Source: Pseudomonadales bacterium
Lineage (GTDB): Bacteria; Pseudomonadota; Gammaproteobacteria; Pseudomonadales; JAHRWD01
DNA length: 64,000 nt
Direction: 5' to 3'
Assembly: GCA_016763075.1 (NCBI GenBank)
Contig: JAESUM010000086.1
Coordinates: 1 to 64,000, forward strand
Shown here: positions 44,856 to 54,090 of the stretch, in pieces
Position numbering within the stretch: position 1 is the stretch's first letter
Layout: each line of letters begins with the position of its first letter
Made by a program: the position numbers and the translations under genes
Notes under the pieces: generated by a model
Databases searched by the model: none
The model's input: the letters and a program-made list of their open reading frames with translations, nothing else
Told to the model about the DNA's origin: nothing

Positions 44856-45935
44856 TCAGCCTAATCGAGACTCAAGGTCTTTAAGGAATGTTTCCGCTTG
44901 TTCGTTAAATTCTTCTTTATTTTCAACGTTTTCTATTTCTAAGAGAACCTGAACACCGCCTTCTACAGGCTTAACTTGCAGCCATATACTAGGGGGTTTT
45001 TGCGTATTGGCACTTGAGAACATGCTCGCAAAAAATCCAGGCTTCTCCAAAGGAATGACGTTCAGGGCATTCAAATAATAACGGCCGGCACTCCTATCTT
45101 TGTCCTCGATTTTCACTTCTAAATCATTCAATGCTGGCGCTAATAGTGACCAGGCCCTCGGGAAATCGGTCCCTATAAATAGTAGAGGCACCCGTTCTTT
45201 TGTTTGTTTTACATGGGTACGATTGCCAGAAGAAAGGTTTCTGGCAAGAAAGGAAACCGCGGTATCTGCAGGATCAATACTTGCAGCTAAAACTTCGTGA
45301 ATGCTATCGAGTTTAAACTTCCAAACGCCCTTAGGTCCTTCTACATTGCCGACAACCTGAACCCAATCTGTTTGGCTTTTGGTTTGGCGGAACAATCTAA
45401 TTTCTGTAATACCGGCACGAATCCCTTCTTGTACCGTAGCCTTTACCCTAACAGGCTCACCGACATGGGTATTGCTTACCCAATCGGAAATTACGATGCC
45501 ATTTTTAGGCTGGATATCAACCAAGTGAACCTGTTCACCTTCAAAATAGGCGAGTAGTTTGATCCACACCTCTTCTGGTGGCAGCAATACCAACACCCAT
45601 TGATCCGTTTCACTTTCGCGAAGCAAAACAGTTTCTTTGCTTTTTACCGTCATCAATGGCTGAGTGCGGGGCATTTTATATTCGCTACCCTCAAATATTG
45701 CGGTATCGCGGGATACTTCGGGAATGATCAGAAGCTCGTCAACGACTCTGAGTTCGAAGTGATCCGGCAGCTCTAATGGCTTTGTTCGCGGCTGTTCGAC
45801 TTGGTAGTCGTGCATATGGTCGCGCACGCCGGGGATAATTCCACAGCCGCTTTGAATGCTTATAAGCGCCGCTACAACAAGGGAGAACATCCATTTACCC
45901 ATCAATCGATTCGATCTAATCACATCATATCTCAT
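44856..45935 (-). CDS. bamC: Outer-membrane assembly lipoprotein BamC
   Basis: 359 residues. Non-essential lipoprotein of the Bam complex that inserts beta-barrels. The lipoprotein signal ends at Cys31 (ISIQSGC; Gln at -3 is unusual). The early region has the typical unstructured segment (QPRTKPLELPDHFELRVVDELLIIPEV), then two helix-grip domains (WSLLAPALNDLEVKIEDKDRSAGRYYL is the first-strand/helix block). dapA-bamC order is conserved across gammaproteobacteria. Start at 45935 puts ten residues before the leader; M12 or M16 are alternatives. Confidence 0.88.
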   Translation of the reverse strand: MRYDVIRSNRLMGKWMFSLVVAALISIQSGCGIIPGVRDHMHDYQVEQPRTKPLELPDHFELRVVDELLIIPEVSRDTAIFEGSEYKMPRTQPLMTVKSKETVLLRESETDQWVLVLLPPEEVWIKLLAYFEGEQVHLVDIQPKNGIVISDWVSNTHVGEPVRVKATVQEGIRAGITEIRLFRQTKSQTDWVQVVGNVEGPKGVWKFKLDSIHEVLAASIDPADTAVSFLARNLSSGNRTHVKQTKERVPLLFIGTDFPRAWSLLAPALNDLEVKIEDKDRSAGRYYLNALNVIPLEKPGFFASMFSSANTQKPPSIWLQVKPVEGGVQVLLEIENVENKEEFNEQAETFLKDLESRLG

Positions 45936-45962
45936 AGGTTATTCGTAATTACTGGCTCGCGT

Positions 45963-46847
45963 TTACAACAAGCTTGCGTCGGCCAATGTTGTGCTCAGAG
46001 GGCCACGGCATGGCTCTGATAACGGTGTTAAGGGCAACCGAATGCCGGCGGAGATCATACCCATTTGGTGCAGCGCCCATTTCACTGGGATGGGGTTTGA
46101 TTCTACGAATAAGGCTGAATGTAGCGGTTTAATTTGGCCATCTAACAACCGTGCTTTGTCTGCATCACCGGCCAATGCAGCGGCGCAGGCTTTGCTCATG
46201 GTAGCCGGTGCAACATTGGCGGTAACCGATATATTGCCTTTTGCGCCGCGTAGAATTAGCTCAATAGCGGTGGGGTCGTCGCCGGAATACACCATAAAAT
46301 TGGGGTTTACCGCCTCACATCTTTTCATCACTTCAACACCACGCTCTACATCGCCGGTCGCTTCTTTTATACCAATAATGTTGGTAAGCATCGCAAGGCG
46401 TTCAACGGTTTGCGGTAACATGTCACAAGCGGTTCGGCCCGACACGTTGTATAAAATTTGCGGTACGTCCACGGCTTCAGCAATCAGTTTGAAATGCTGA
46501 TACAACCCTTCTTGTGTCTGTTTGTTGTAGTACGGCGTGACCAATAAGCAGGCATCTACCCCTAGGTATTTGGCTGCACTTGTGAGATCAATGGCTTCTT
46601 TTGTGCTGTTCGCACCGGTACCTGCAATCACTGGGATTCGCCCAGCGCTAACCGCAACAATGCGTTGCACTATTTCGCAATGTTCATCAAATTCCAGGGT
46701 GGCTGATTCCCCAGTGGTGCCAACCGCGACAATCGCGTCAGTACCTTGCGCAATGTGAAACTCGACCAGTTGATCAAGCTCTTCCCACAACACGTCGCCC
46801 GAAGAATCCATCGGTGTTACCAACGCAACAATACTACCGGTAATCAT
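45963..46847 (-). CDS. dapA: 4-hydroxy-tetrahydrodipicolinate synthase
   Basis: 294 residues. Condenses pyruvate and aspartate semialdehyde in lysine and diaminopimelate synthesis. Active-site elements: GTTGESATL (Thr pair), YNVSGRTACD (Tyr; P normally in place of S) and the Schiff-base lysine in GIKEATGD. The TIM-barrel text is complete. First gene of the dapA-bamC-MBL-purC group; bamC follows 27 bases later. Confidence 0.97.
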   Translation of the reverse strand: MITGSIVALVTPMDSSGDVLWEELDQLVEFHIAQGTDAIVAVGTTGESATLEFDEHCEIVQRIVAVSAGRIPVIAGTGANSTKEAIDLTSAAKYLGVDACLLVTPYYNKQTQEGLYQHFKLIAEAVDVPQILYNVSGRTACDMLPQTVERLAMLTNIIGIKEATGDVERGVEVMKRCEAVNPNFMVYSGDDPTAIELILRGAKGNISVTANVAPATMSKACAAALAGDADKARLLDGQIKPLHSALFVESNPIPVKWALHQMGMISAGIRLPLTPLSEPCRGPLSTTLADASLL

Positions 46848-47043
46848 AGGATTCTCCGCTCAAAAACCCGCTATGGTACTGATACCCGAAGGCAAGTACA
46901 AGACTAGAAAATACTGGTTTGCGTGAGTGCAAACCCCCTCCTCTTTGTTGACGCTTATTCAGCACAAATAAGGCCCCAAAGTAATACCTGTTGTGAGCCC
47001 ATACACTGAGTTTATAGGCTGTGCATCAACCTGCAAAACCAAC

Positions 47044-47850
47044 CTATACATAGCTCGAAGCCACCCAAAATAACAAACCGCCAAATACCACGCGATAAGC
47101 AACAAACGGCATAAAACCGATCCTATCAAGCAGCTTTAAAAACCAGTGAATACAAATGTATGCACTCACGGCCGCAAAGCCTGCTCCAATCAACAAGTCT
47201 TGCCACAATCCGACTTGTTTAGTTTCTACTAGTTCCAGCGACATCAGTAGCCCTGCACCTAATATCGTTGGGATAGAAAGCAAGAACGAAAACCGCGCCG
47301 CGGATTCACGCGTAAAGCCCAATAACAGCGCACAGGTAATGGTAATGCCTGAACGCGAAGTGCCAGGAATAAGCGCCACCGCTTGGGCCAGGCCAATCAT
47401 CAGCGCGATCTTCCAGCTCATTTGTTCGATACCGAGCCTTTTATTGCCTTTAATATCGGCAAACAGCAGCAACAAACCAAACACAATACTGGTCGCTGCA
47501 ATGACTTCAATAGTACGTAAATGGGTACCGATGATATCGCTCATCAGCAAACCCGCCACAACCGCAGGAAGCGTACCTAGGATCACTGCCCAACCTAATT
47601 GGGCCTCGGGGCTCGGTATGCGCTTAAAAACCTGGGCAAACCAACCTCGTAGAATCGCGTTTACATCTTTACGAAAATAAACCAATACCGCCAATAACGT
47701 ACCAACGTGAACCGCAACGTCAAATGCTAAACCCTGATCAGGCCAGCCAAATATCACTGCCGGCACTATCAAATGTCCGGAGCTTGAAACCGGTAAAAAC
47801 TCCGTTAACCCTTGAACGACAGCGAGAAAAATCGCCTGAAATAAATCCAA
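47044..47850 (-). CDS. uppP: Undecaprenyl-diphosphate phosphatase UppP (BacA)
   Basis: 268 residues. Membrane enzyme recycling undecaprenyl pyrophosphate for wall synthesis; loss raises bacitracin sensitivity. Motif 1 is VQGLTEFLPVSSSGHLIVPA (catalytic Glu and Ser), motif 2 is IPGTSRSGITITCALLLGFTRESAARFSF. Seven to eight hydrophobic helices. Minus strand; the GNAT gene lies 66 bases upstream and may share a transcript. Confidence 0.95.
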   Translation of the reverse strand: MDLFQAIFLAVVQGLTEFLPVSSSGHLIVPAVIFGWPDQGLAFDVAVHVGTLLAVLVYFRKDVNAILRGWFAQVFKRIPSPEAQLGWAVILGTLPAVVAGLLMSDIIGTHLRTIEVIAATSIVFGLLLLFADIKGNKRLGIEQMSWKIALMIGLAQAVALIPGTSRSGITITCALLLGFTRESAARFSFLLSIPTILGAGLLMSLELVETKQVGLWQDLLIGAGFAAVSAYICIHWFLKLLDRIGFMPFVAYRVVFGGLLFWVASSYV

Positions 47851-47916
47851 TTTCTTAGTTTCCTAGCCTGTACATAACATGAAACACATGTGCATTATTT
47901 AATAAGCATCACGGTA

Positions 47917-48372
47917 TTATTCAGCAATACTGGGGCCGTTATAGGCGTAAAAAAACCAATTGCTTTTTGCTGTATTCATAGATTGGTACAGCTTATTGGC
48001 CGGCTCGTTATCTGGAGCGGTGACCCACTGCAACCGCGCAGCACCCTGGCGCATTACGTAGGTATAACAATGCTCGACCAACAACCGCCCTACTCCTTTA
48101 CCGCGGCTAGCTTCCACGCAGTACAGGTCATTCAATATGCCCACTTTAGCGGGCAAGGTAGAATTATGACTAAAATACACCGTAGCGAAACCCAGCACGA
48201 CGCCGTTATCTCGATACAAAAACTGGCAGCCCGCTGGGCTTGAATCACCAAACTGCGAAAAGAACGCTCGGTTACGTGAATCACAAATATCAGCTACTTT
48301 ATAAAATTCTTGGTACTGCCTAATCATCGGCAATATTTCTTCAATGTTGTCTGGCGATACCGCTTCAATCAC
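47917..48372 (-). CDS. GNAT family N-acetyltransferase
   Basis: 151 residues. The acetyl-CoA loop is V-x-x-SRGKGVGRLLVEH at about 94-107, followed by the strand containing ARLQWVTAPDNEPANKLYQSM, a strong GNAT pattern. N-terminus MIEAVSPDNIEEILPMIRQYQEFYKV is typical. Small-molecule or protein substrate unknown. It lies between uppP and tsaB on the minus strand; tsaB is not rimI-coupled here, and this is not an obvious RimI. Confidence 0.88.
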   Translation of the reverse strand: MIEAVSPDNIEEILPMIRQYQEFYKVADICDSRNRAFFSQFGDSSPAGCQFLYRDNGVVLGFATVYFSHNSTLPAKVGILNDLYCVEASRGKGVGRLLVEHCYTYVMRQGAARLQWVTAPDNEPANKLYQSMNTAKSNWFFYAYNGPSIAE

Positions 48373-48473
48373 TGCTCATTCCTTTCGCAAACCTAATTAT
48401 TTAATCTCGGCTATTCAATCTCGATTAGTCCAACACTTATTGTAAGAGCGCTCATCCACACGACATATTTATG

Positions 48474-49226
48474 CTAACCAACGGGTGTTTTTTTGGCTGG
48501 CGTTTGCACCACTTTGTCGCGCAAATACACCGGTTGAGCCTGCTCGGCGCTAACGGCTTTGCCTGCTTCATATTCGGGTAAAGCCAGTACTGCAATATCT
48601 TGTGCATCAGGGAACCACTGCTCTTCAACACCAGTGATTCGAGACTCAGGCAAAGCAATGCCTTCAAGTATTCTTTCTTGGTAACTCCAGCCGGTGCCCA
48701 CCGCTGCCCAGTCTGAGGTAACCGACTGACAAGAGGCTGGAAATACCGCTGCCTCAGGTGGGCACACTATTTCATCAACCAGTGGCTGCATATGATTTTG
48801 TTGATCTAATCCAAATACGCCCCAGTAAATCTCTTTCATTCTGGCGTCAATTACAGCCATGACTGCGGTTGCGCCAAGCTTACGGTGCGCACCTTGAGCC
48901 ATAGCTCGCAGAGTTGAAACAGCCACCACCGGGCAGTCAATCCCAAAGGCCAAACCCTGGGCTACGCCACAACCCACGCGCACACCCACAAACGAACCGG
49001 GGCCTCGGCCAAAGGCGATTAAATCGACCTGGCCTAATGTATTACCCGCTTCGGCCAGCACTTTTTCTACCATCGGTAAAATCACGTTATTGTGCTGCCG
49101 TACCGCGATTTGGCTATCGCTAACTATTTCGGTTTTAGTTTCGGTTTCGGTTTTGCTTTTGGTTTGACGCAACAACGCAACTGAGCACGCTTCAGTTGAG
49201 CTATCGATGGCTAGAATGACGGTCAT
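48474..49226 (-). CDS. tsaB: tRNA threonylcarbamoyladenosine protein TsaB
   Basis: 250 residues. Partner of TsaD in making t6A37 on ANN-decoding tRNAs. ASKHA-type N-terminus ILAIDSSTEACSVALL; the family core follows as HNNVILPMVEKVLAEAG, LIAFGRGPGSFVGVRVG and GLAFGIDCPVVAVSTL. Odd feature: after ALLRQT there is a Lys/Thr/Glu stretch (KSKTETETKTE) encoded by a six-base slippage-type repeat, where relatives have a short loop. yoaA lies 9 bases upstream, so the two are in one operon. Confidence 0.93.
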   Translation of the reverse strand: MTVILAIDSSTEACSVALLRQTKSKTETETKTEIVSDSQIAVRQHNNVILPMVEKVLAEAGNTLGQVDLIAFGRGPGSFVGVRVGCGVAQGLAFGIDCPVVAVSTLRAMAQGAHRKLGATAVMAVIDARMKEIYWGVFGLDQQNHMQPLVDEIVCPPEAAVFPASCQSVTSDWAAVGTGWSYQERILEGIALPESRITGVEEQWFPDAQDIAVLALPEYEAGKAVSAEQAQPVYLRDKVVQTPAKKTPVG

Positions 49227-49234
49227 GTAAGGTG

Positions 49235-51229
49235 TTACCTATTTAGAGCTTTCTTCGCGGATGTTTTGGCTGCTGATGTTTTGGCTGCGCTAGATTTTAC
49301 CGATTGACGCTTAAAAAACTGAACCACGTCAGAGACATCGGAGCTGTAGCGCGCAGGCGGCAAGCTTTTAATGAAGGTTTTACCGTACCCTTTGGTCGTC
49401 AAACGCGGGTCGCCAATCATCAACACACCACGATCTTGCGCACCACGAATCAGTCGCCCAACACCCTGCTTTAAGCTAATCACCGCCTGCGGGATTTGAT
49501 ACGTCGCAAAGGGATTCATACCTTGGTTTTTTAACTCGTTAAGACGTGACTGCACCACCGGATCACCGGGGGAAACAAAAGGCAATTTGTCGATCAAAAC
49601 ACAAGACAATGCGTCGCCTTGAATATCAACCCCTTGCCAAAAACTGCTAGTACCCAGCAGCAGTGCTTGATCGTCCGCAACGAAGCCTTCTATCAAAGCT
49701 CGTTTCGATGCATCGCCCTGAACATACAGCGCGTAGTCGGTCCACTGCTCTAAAAGCTTGGCGGCTTCGCGTAATGCCCGATGGCTTGTGAACAGCAGAA
49801 ATGCCCGGCCACCGCTCGCTTCAAGCACGGGCAAAGCTCTTTCGATAAAGGTTTTGGTGAAATCTTGGTTCGATGGCTCTGGCATCCCAGCTGGCAAATA
49901 ACAGAGCATTTTGTTGGGGTAGTCGTATGAGCTACCCAGCAATAAGTCCCGCACTGGGCGTCCGCAATTCTCGGGAAACAGACCTAACTGGCCGTTGAAA
50001 TATGAAAAATCTTCACTCACCGCTAGCGTCGCCGAGGTAAATACCCATGCACAATCGTATTCGATGATCGCCGCGCTAAAGGGCTCGGCAATAGACAGTG
50101 GCGTGAGGTGAATAGATACCGACTTATTATGGGTTTCAAGCCAATGAATTTGCCCATCAACTGATTCAACCGTGAGTTTTTTAAAAGCCGCGTTAAGCTG
50201 CTGCGCACGCTCGTAACAGTGCTCCAAATCCTCCGATCGAACGCTGGCACTTTTTAAACGCTGCAACAGCTCGTTGAGATTATGGCGGGTGTTATCAATC
50301 ACTTGCTGCACTTCTGGCAGCGGATAAAACTTTTCCCACTGGTCGCGCTGACCGGTATGACCAAAAGCCAGCCTAAAAGACGCCAGGCCTGTGCTCAGCA
50401 CTTCTGCAGCATCCAAGAGCCCACTGTCATCCGATGCATCTTGCAAGGCAACACTAAGGCTATCTGCCGCTAAATTTTGCAACTGACGGCTTGAAATAGA
50501 CTCACCAAAAAAGCGGCTCGCGACATCTGGGATTTGATGCGCTTCATCCATAATCACAGCGTCTGCTGCGGGCAGCAACTCGCCGAAACCTTGATCTTTT
50601 AACACCAAATCTGCCATAAACAGATGATGATTCACCACCACCAAGTCAGCTTTTTGGGCTTTTTGACGTGCTTTAAGCAGCGGGCATTTTGCAATATCGG
50701 GGCATTTTTGCCCAAGGCAGTTGTCGTTGGTGCTGGTGACCTTCGATAAAATTGGTGCATCTTCGGCAATGGAAGACAGTTCTGAAAAATCCCCAGTGTC
50801 GGTATATTCGGCCCAATCGGCAATTTGTAACAGTTCCTCTCGGTCCGTTACAAAGGAAACTTCTTCCATCCAGATTCGTAATCTATGTGGGCATAAGTAG
50901 TTGGCGCGGCCTTTCAATAACGCAATATCTAGCGTCACGCCAAGAATTTCTTGAACCCGAGGCAAGTCCCGCAAAAACAGTTGGTCTTGCAGATTTTTAG
51001 TGCCAGTAGAAATAATAGTCCGCAAACCAGAAAGCAGTGCAGGCACCAAATAAGCGATGGTTTTACCGGTGCCGGTACCAGCTTCGGCCACCAAAATAGA
51101 CTGGTCTTGCAGAGCTTGCTCAACCGATGCAGCCAGCGTTTTCTGCTCTGTACGGGCTTCGAAGCCATCGAGTTGTTGATCAAATACGCCGCCACTAGCA
51201 AGCACTGCAGCGCTGTTACTGTCACGCAT
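49235..51229 (-). CDS. yoaA: ATP-dependent DNA helicase YoaA (XPD/DinG family)
   Basis: 664 residues. 5'-3' superfamily 2 helicase with an iron-sulphur cluster, linked to repair at stalled forks; YoaA associates with the Pol III chi subunit HolC in E. coli. Seen: Walker A AEAGTGTGKT, DEAH in VIMDEAHQ, four cysteines for the 4Fe-4S cluster (NYLCPHR, then DNCLGQKCPDIAKCPLL), motif VI QGVGRLIRG. The last about 25 residues are a repetitive Lys/Ala/Ser/Thr tail. It overlaps the upstream DUF6998-like gene by 8 bases, so the two are coupled. Confidence 0.93.
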   Translation of the reverse strand: MRDSNSAAVLASGGVFDQQLDGFEARTEQKTLAASVEQALQDQSILVAEAGTGTGKTIAYLVPALLSGLRTIISTGTKNLQDQLFLRDLPRVQEILGVTLDIALLKGRANYLCPHRLRIWMEEVSFVTDREELLQIADWAEYTDTGDFSELSSIAEDAPILSKVTSTNDNCLGQKCPDIAKCPLLKARQKAQKADLVVVNHHLFMADLVLKDQGFGELLPAADAVIMDEAHQIPDVASRFFGESISSRQLQNLAADSLSVALQDASDDSGLLDAAEVLSTGLASFRLAFGHTGQRDQWEKFYPLPEVQQVIDNTRHNLNELLQRLKSASVRSEDLEHCYERAQQLNAAFKKLTVESVDGQIHWLETHNKSVSIHLTPLSIAEPFSAAIIEYDCAWVFTSATLAVSEDFSYFNGQLGLFPENCGRPVRDLLLGSSYDYPNKMLCYLPAGMPEPSNQDFTKTFIERALPVLEASGGRAFLLFTSHRALREAAKLLEQWTDYALYVQGDASKRALIEGFVADDQALLLGTSSFWQGVDIQGDALSCVLIDKLPFVSPGDPVVQSRLNELKNQGMNPFATYQIPQAVISLKQGVGRLIRGAQDRGVLMIGDPRLTTKGYGKTFIKSLPPARYSSDVSDVVQFFKRQSVKSSAAKTSAAKTSAKKALNR

Positions 51230-51692
51230 TTAGTCGGCCCTGATCGATGCTCCAGGCTAACGTACCTAGGGCTTTAAATTTTGCTACAGACATAGGGCCA
51301 CGTTTTTTACGAGTATCATTTTTGAGTTCATTCACTGCGCTGACCGCGGTTTTACGGTCCATTTGAAAGATTTCAACCGTGCGATATTCTTCATCAAGCA
51401 ATACCAATAACAGCACATTCCAGTCGCCATCAAAATTGAGTTGGCCAATTCGGTAACCAGTTTTTCTGTCATCAAATACCACGCGGTTCTTAATTTGATA
51501 ACGCTGTCGTTCACCAAAAATGGCATCAACCCCAGACAAACCTTCCGGTGGCGCCTTTAAGTCGAGCAACTGAATGGCATCAAAACGCGCAAGCTCAGGC
51601 CCCACCGGCAAGGTTTGCCCGGTAGTCTTTCGGAATTGCGCCGCAACTCTTCGGGTTTCCTCCATCAATTTTTCAACCTGATAAACTGACAT
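51222..51692 (-). CDS. DUF6998-like hypothetical protein
   Basis: 156 residues from ATG 51692 (GGA six bases before). No catalytic motif recognised. Conserved-looking text: LARFDAIQLLDLKAPPEGLSGVDAIFG, RYQIKNRVVFDDRKTG, WNVLLLVLLDEEYRTVEIFQMDR and KFKALGTLAWSID. The KN-RVVFDDRKTGYRIG run resembles nuclease-like folds only loosely, so no function is assigned. It overlaps yoaA by 8 bases and is probably a housekeeping partner of it. It is divergent from mobA. Confidence 0.6.
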   Translation of the reverse strand: MSVYQVEKLMEETRRVAAQFRKTTGQTLPVGPELARFDAIQLLDLKAPPEGLSGVDAIFGERQRYQIKNRVVFDDRKTGYRIGQLNFDGDWNVLLLVLLDEEYRTVEIFQMDRKTAVSAVNELKNDTRKKRGPMSVAKFKALGTLAWSIDQGRLNA

Positions 51693-51703
51693 CAACGTTC
51701 CAA

Positions 51704-52420
51704 TTGTTCAAGATTTGCAATCAATCCGACATTATATGGCATGCTCGCCCCGTAATCAGTAGTCTAGCTCGACTCAAACCATACCTACTTCAAAACCATG
51801 AAAAAAACAGATCACTTAGCGCGCTAATTCTGGCCGGCGGCCGCTCAACCCGAATGAACAAACAGGACAAAGGACTGCTGTTATTCAAGCAAAAACCGCT
51901 GGTTAGTCACTTGATCGACCGGTTTGGCTCCCAGCTTGAATCTGTATCGATCAGCTGTAACCGTAATTTTGAGCAATATCAGCAGTTTGGCTGCCCATTG
52001 ATTCGTGATCAAGAAGCTGATTTTGCCGGGCCATTGGCGGGAATTGAAGCGGGGCTAGCGGCCTGCACCACACCGTACTTGTTGGTGATTCCCTGCGATA
52101 TGCCGCTCTTACCTAAATCTTTGATTGAGAAATTATGGCAACCGATTGTAGATCAGACCCATTCAAACCAAATCAATAGCGAAGAAAACAACCTGATAAC
52201 CGTCGCCCGCGGTGGCCAGCAGCTTCAGGTTCTGGTGATGATTTTGCCTGTAAGCTGTCAGTCATCCATTAAGCAATACCTTTCTGACGACAGGCATTCT
52301 GTTCACGGGTGGCTAAAAAAACAGACCGTACAGGAAGTGGTGTTCCCGAACGAAGAATCGCGCTTTATTAATATCAACTCTCAGATTGAGCTCGATTCTC
52401 AAAACGCAACAAAAGATTAG
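51704..52420 (+). CDS. mobA: Molybdenum cofactor guanylyltransferase MobA, 5' end uncertain
   Basis: Transfers GMP to molybdopterin, forming the MGD cofactor. Motifs: LILAGGRSTRM (GTP loop), GPLAGIEAGLAA, LVIPCDMPLLP. In the window the only canonical in-frame start is TTG 51704, which adds a 36-residue tail foreign to the family and leaves 11 bases to the divergent gene. A sensible ATG (51799) with family-like MKKNRSLSALILAGG is one base out of frame: seven As follow it (51802-51808) where eight would fit. Either the A-run lost one base or a non-standard start is used. The C-terminal part looks intact. No other molybdopterin genes nearby. Confidence 0.85.
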   Translation: MFKICNQSDIIWHARPVISSLARLKPYLLQNHEKNRSLSALILAGGRSTRMNKQDKGLLLFKQKPLVSHLIDRFGSQLESVSISCNRNFEQYQQFGCPLIRDQEADFAGPLAGIEAGLAACTTPYLLVIPCDMPLLPKSLIEKLWQPIVDQTHSNQINSEENNLITVARGGQQLQVLVMILPVSCQSSIKQYLSDDRHSVHGWLKKQTVQEVVFPNEESRFININSQIELDSQNATKD

Positions 52421-52519
52421 GAAGAGACACGAAAACCTGCTGAACAATATTCACACCATCGAATATTATCTGGCTTCAGTGGCTTAGCCCAACCTAGGCA
52501 TTGCTATCATCCCAACGAG

Positions 52520-53458
52520 TTATACAGCTAACAACCCCTCGAAGTATTTGATTGTTTTTTCGAGCCCTTCATCTAGTTGAATATCCGGTTCCCATTGCAA
52601 TAATTCTCTTGCTAACGAGATATCGGGCTGGCGTTGGCGCGGATCATCTTCCGGCAGCGGTTTGAAAATAAGTTGTGATGAGGAACCCGTCAACTGCACC
52701 GTGCGTTCAGCCAATTGCCTAATTGTAAATTCGTGGGGGTTACCTAAATTTACCGGGCCAGTCACGTCATCCTGCGTTGCCATCAAACGAACGAAACCTT
52801 CGATAAGGTCATCCACATAACAAAAACTGCGTGTTTGCTCACCTTCGCCGTAGATCGTAATATCTTCACCTTTTAGTGCCTGCACGATAAAATTGCTAAC
52901 GACACGACCATCATCCGGATGCATATTTGGTCCATACGTATTAAAAATACGCGCGACCTTTATCTTTATTTTGTGCTGGCGATTGTAATCAAAAAATAAA
53001 GTTTCAGCGCATCGCTTTCCTTCATCGTAACAAGACCGAATACCTATTGGGTTTACTCGTCCCCAATAACTCTCGGGTTGAGGGTGAACTTCAGGGTCAC
53101 CGTATACTTCACTAGTTGACGCCTGGAATATTTTTGCATTAGTTCGTTTTGCCAACCCCAGCATATTAATCGCACCGTGCACGCTTGTTTTAGTTGTTTG
53201 TACCGGATCATATTGGTAATGAACCGGAGATGCGGGGCAAGCCAAATTATATATTTCGTCAACTTCAACGTAGAGAGGAAAGGTCACATCGTGGCGCATT
53301 AATTCAAAGTATGGATTCGAAAGCATATGCGCAATATTCGCCTTAGAACCTGTAAAATAATTATCTACACAGAGAACTTCATTCCCCATTTGCAGCAAAC
53401 GCTGGCACAAATGCGAGCCCACAAAGCCCGCTCCCCCAGTAACTAATATGCGCTTCAT
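52520..53458 (-). CDS. UDP-glucuronate decarboxylase (UDP-xylose synthase)
   Basis: 312 residues. SDR-family enzyme decarboxylating UDP-glucuronate to UDP-xylose for polysaccharides. NAD loop [16 protein letters not shown]; then [14 protein letters not shown], the [27 protein letters not shown] block that is specific for [24 protein letters not shown] (catalytic Tyr-x3-Lys) and [10 protein letters not shown]. Convergent with mobA and alone; no glycosyltransferase cluster is beside it. Confidence 0.93.
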   Translation of the reverse strand: MKRILVTGGAGFVGSHLCQRLLQMGNEVLCVDNYFTGSKANIAHMLSNPYFELMRHDVTFPLYVEVDEIYNLACPASPVHYQYDPVQTTKTSVHGAINMLGLAKRTNAKIFQASTSEVYGDPEVHPQPESYWGRVNPIGIRSCYDEGKRCAETLFFDYNRQHKIKIKVARIFNTYGPNMHPDDGRVVSNFIVQALKGEDITIYGEGEQTRSFCYVDDLIEGFVRLMATQDDVTGPVNLGNPHEFTIRQLAERTVQLTGSSSQLIFKPLPEDDPRQRQPDISLARELLQWEPDIQLDEGLEKTIKYFEGLLAV

Positions 53459-54090
53459 CCTTTTTATTCCTTAATTCGAGCAGGTTATATAACGATTTAC
53501 TTATTCAGTTTAGCTTGCTATGCCTCATATAAAAACGCTCTATTTCAAAAATAGTCAGCCAATAGTAATTGCATGCGTATCCACGAGGATTGAACTTGCT
53601 TTTACGCATCTATCACATGCATAGAAAACAGCCAACAACTCGGCTAGATTCGTTCTTAAAACTGGCATCTCGAAAAGTAATATGAGCAAGCCTGCTAGCC
53701 CGCGGCTCATATGTAAATGAGGATACTACCCGTAAGCTGCCACGCAGCTATTCAGAAATATTGAGGAAGTAACAAGCCTTCGGTTTACAACGAGCTTAAC
53801 AACAAAAACTTAGAATACGTGATGCTCTTCGATGATGGAGCAAGTTTCATCCACATGCAGGTAGAGCTAGCGAATTAAGCTAGGCTTCAAAGCAATGCCG
53901 CTAAGCTTCATTAGCCAGCATTAGAATTTCTGATGAAAATTAGACCCTGGAACTGCACCGCGTAGCAATATGAACGTAACGACGCTATAAAAACCATCCG
54001 ATAGCTTCAATTGCCCCCGAACATAGTACCAATAGCTTCATACGAAAAAGCACCATTTAAAGCTTCTTTGGCCAGCGGTTGCTTGCTAAG
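53459..54090. other. Long AT-rich intergenic region
   Basis: 632 bases without a credible gene on either strand. Several similar words built on AAGCTTC/TAGCTTC recur (about 53888, 54003, 54034 and 54058). It could be a decayed segment. No transposase remnant, attachment site or RNA gene recognised. Confidence 0.4.

Noticed and set aside
53459..54090. Integron or transposon remnant in the AT-rich gap
   Set aside because: No integrase, attC-like fold, inverted terminal repeat or transposase fragment found.
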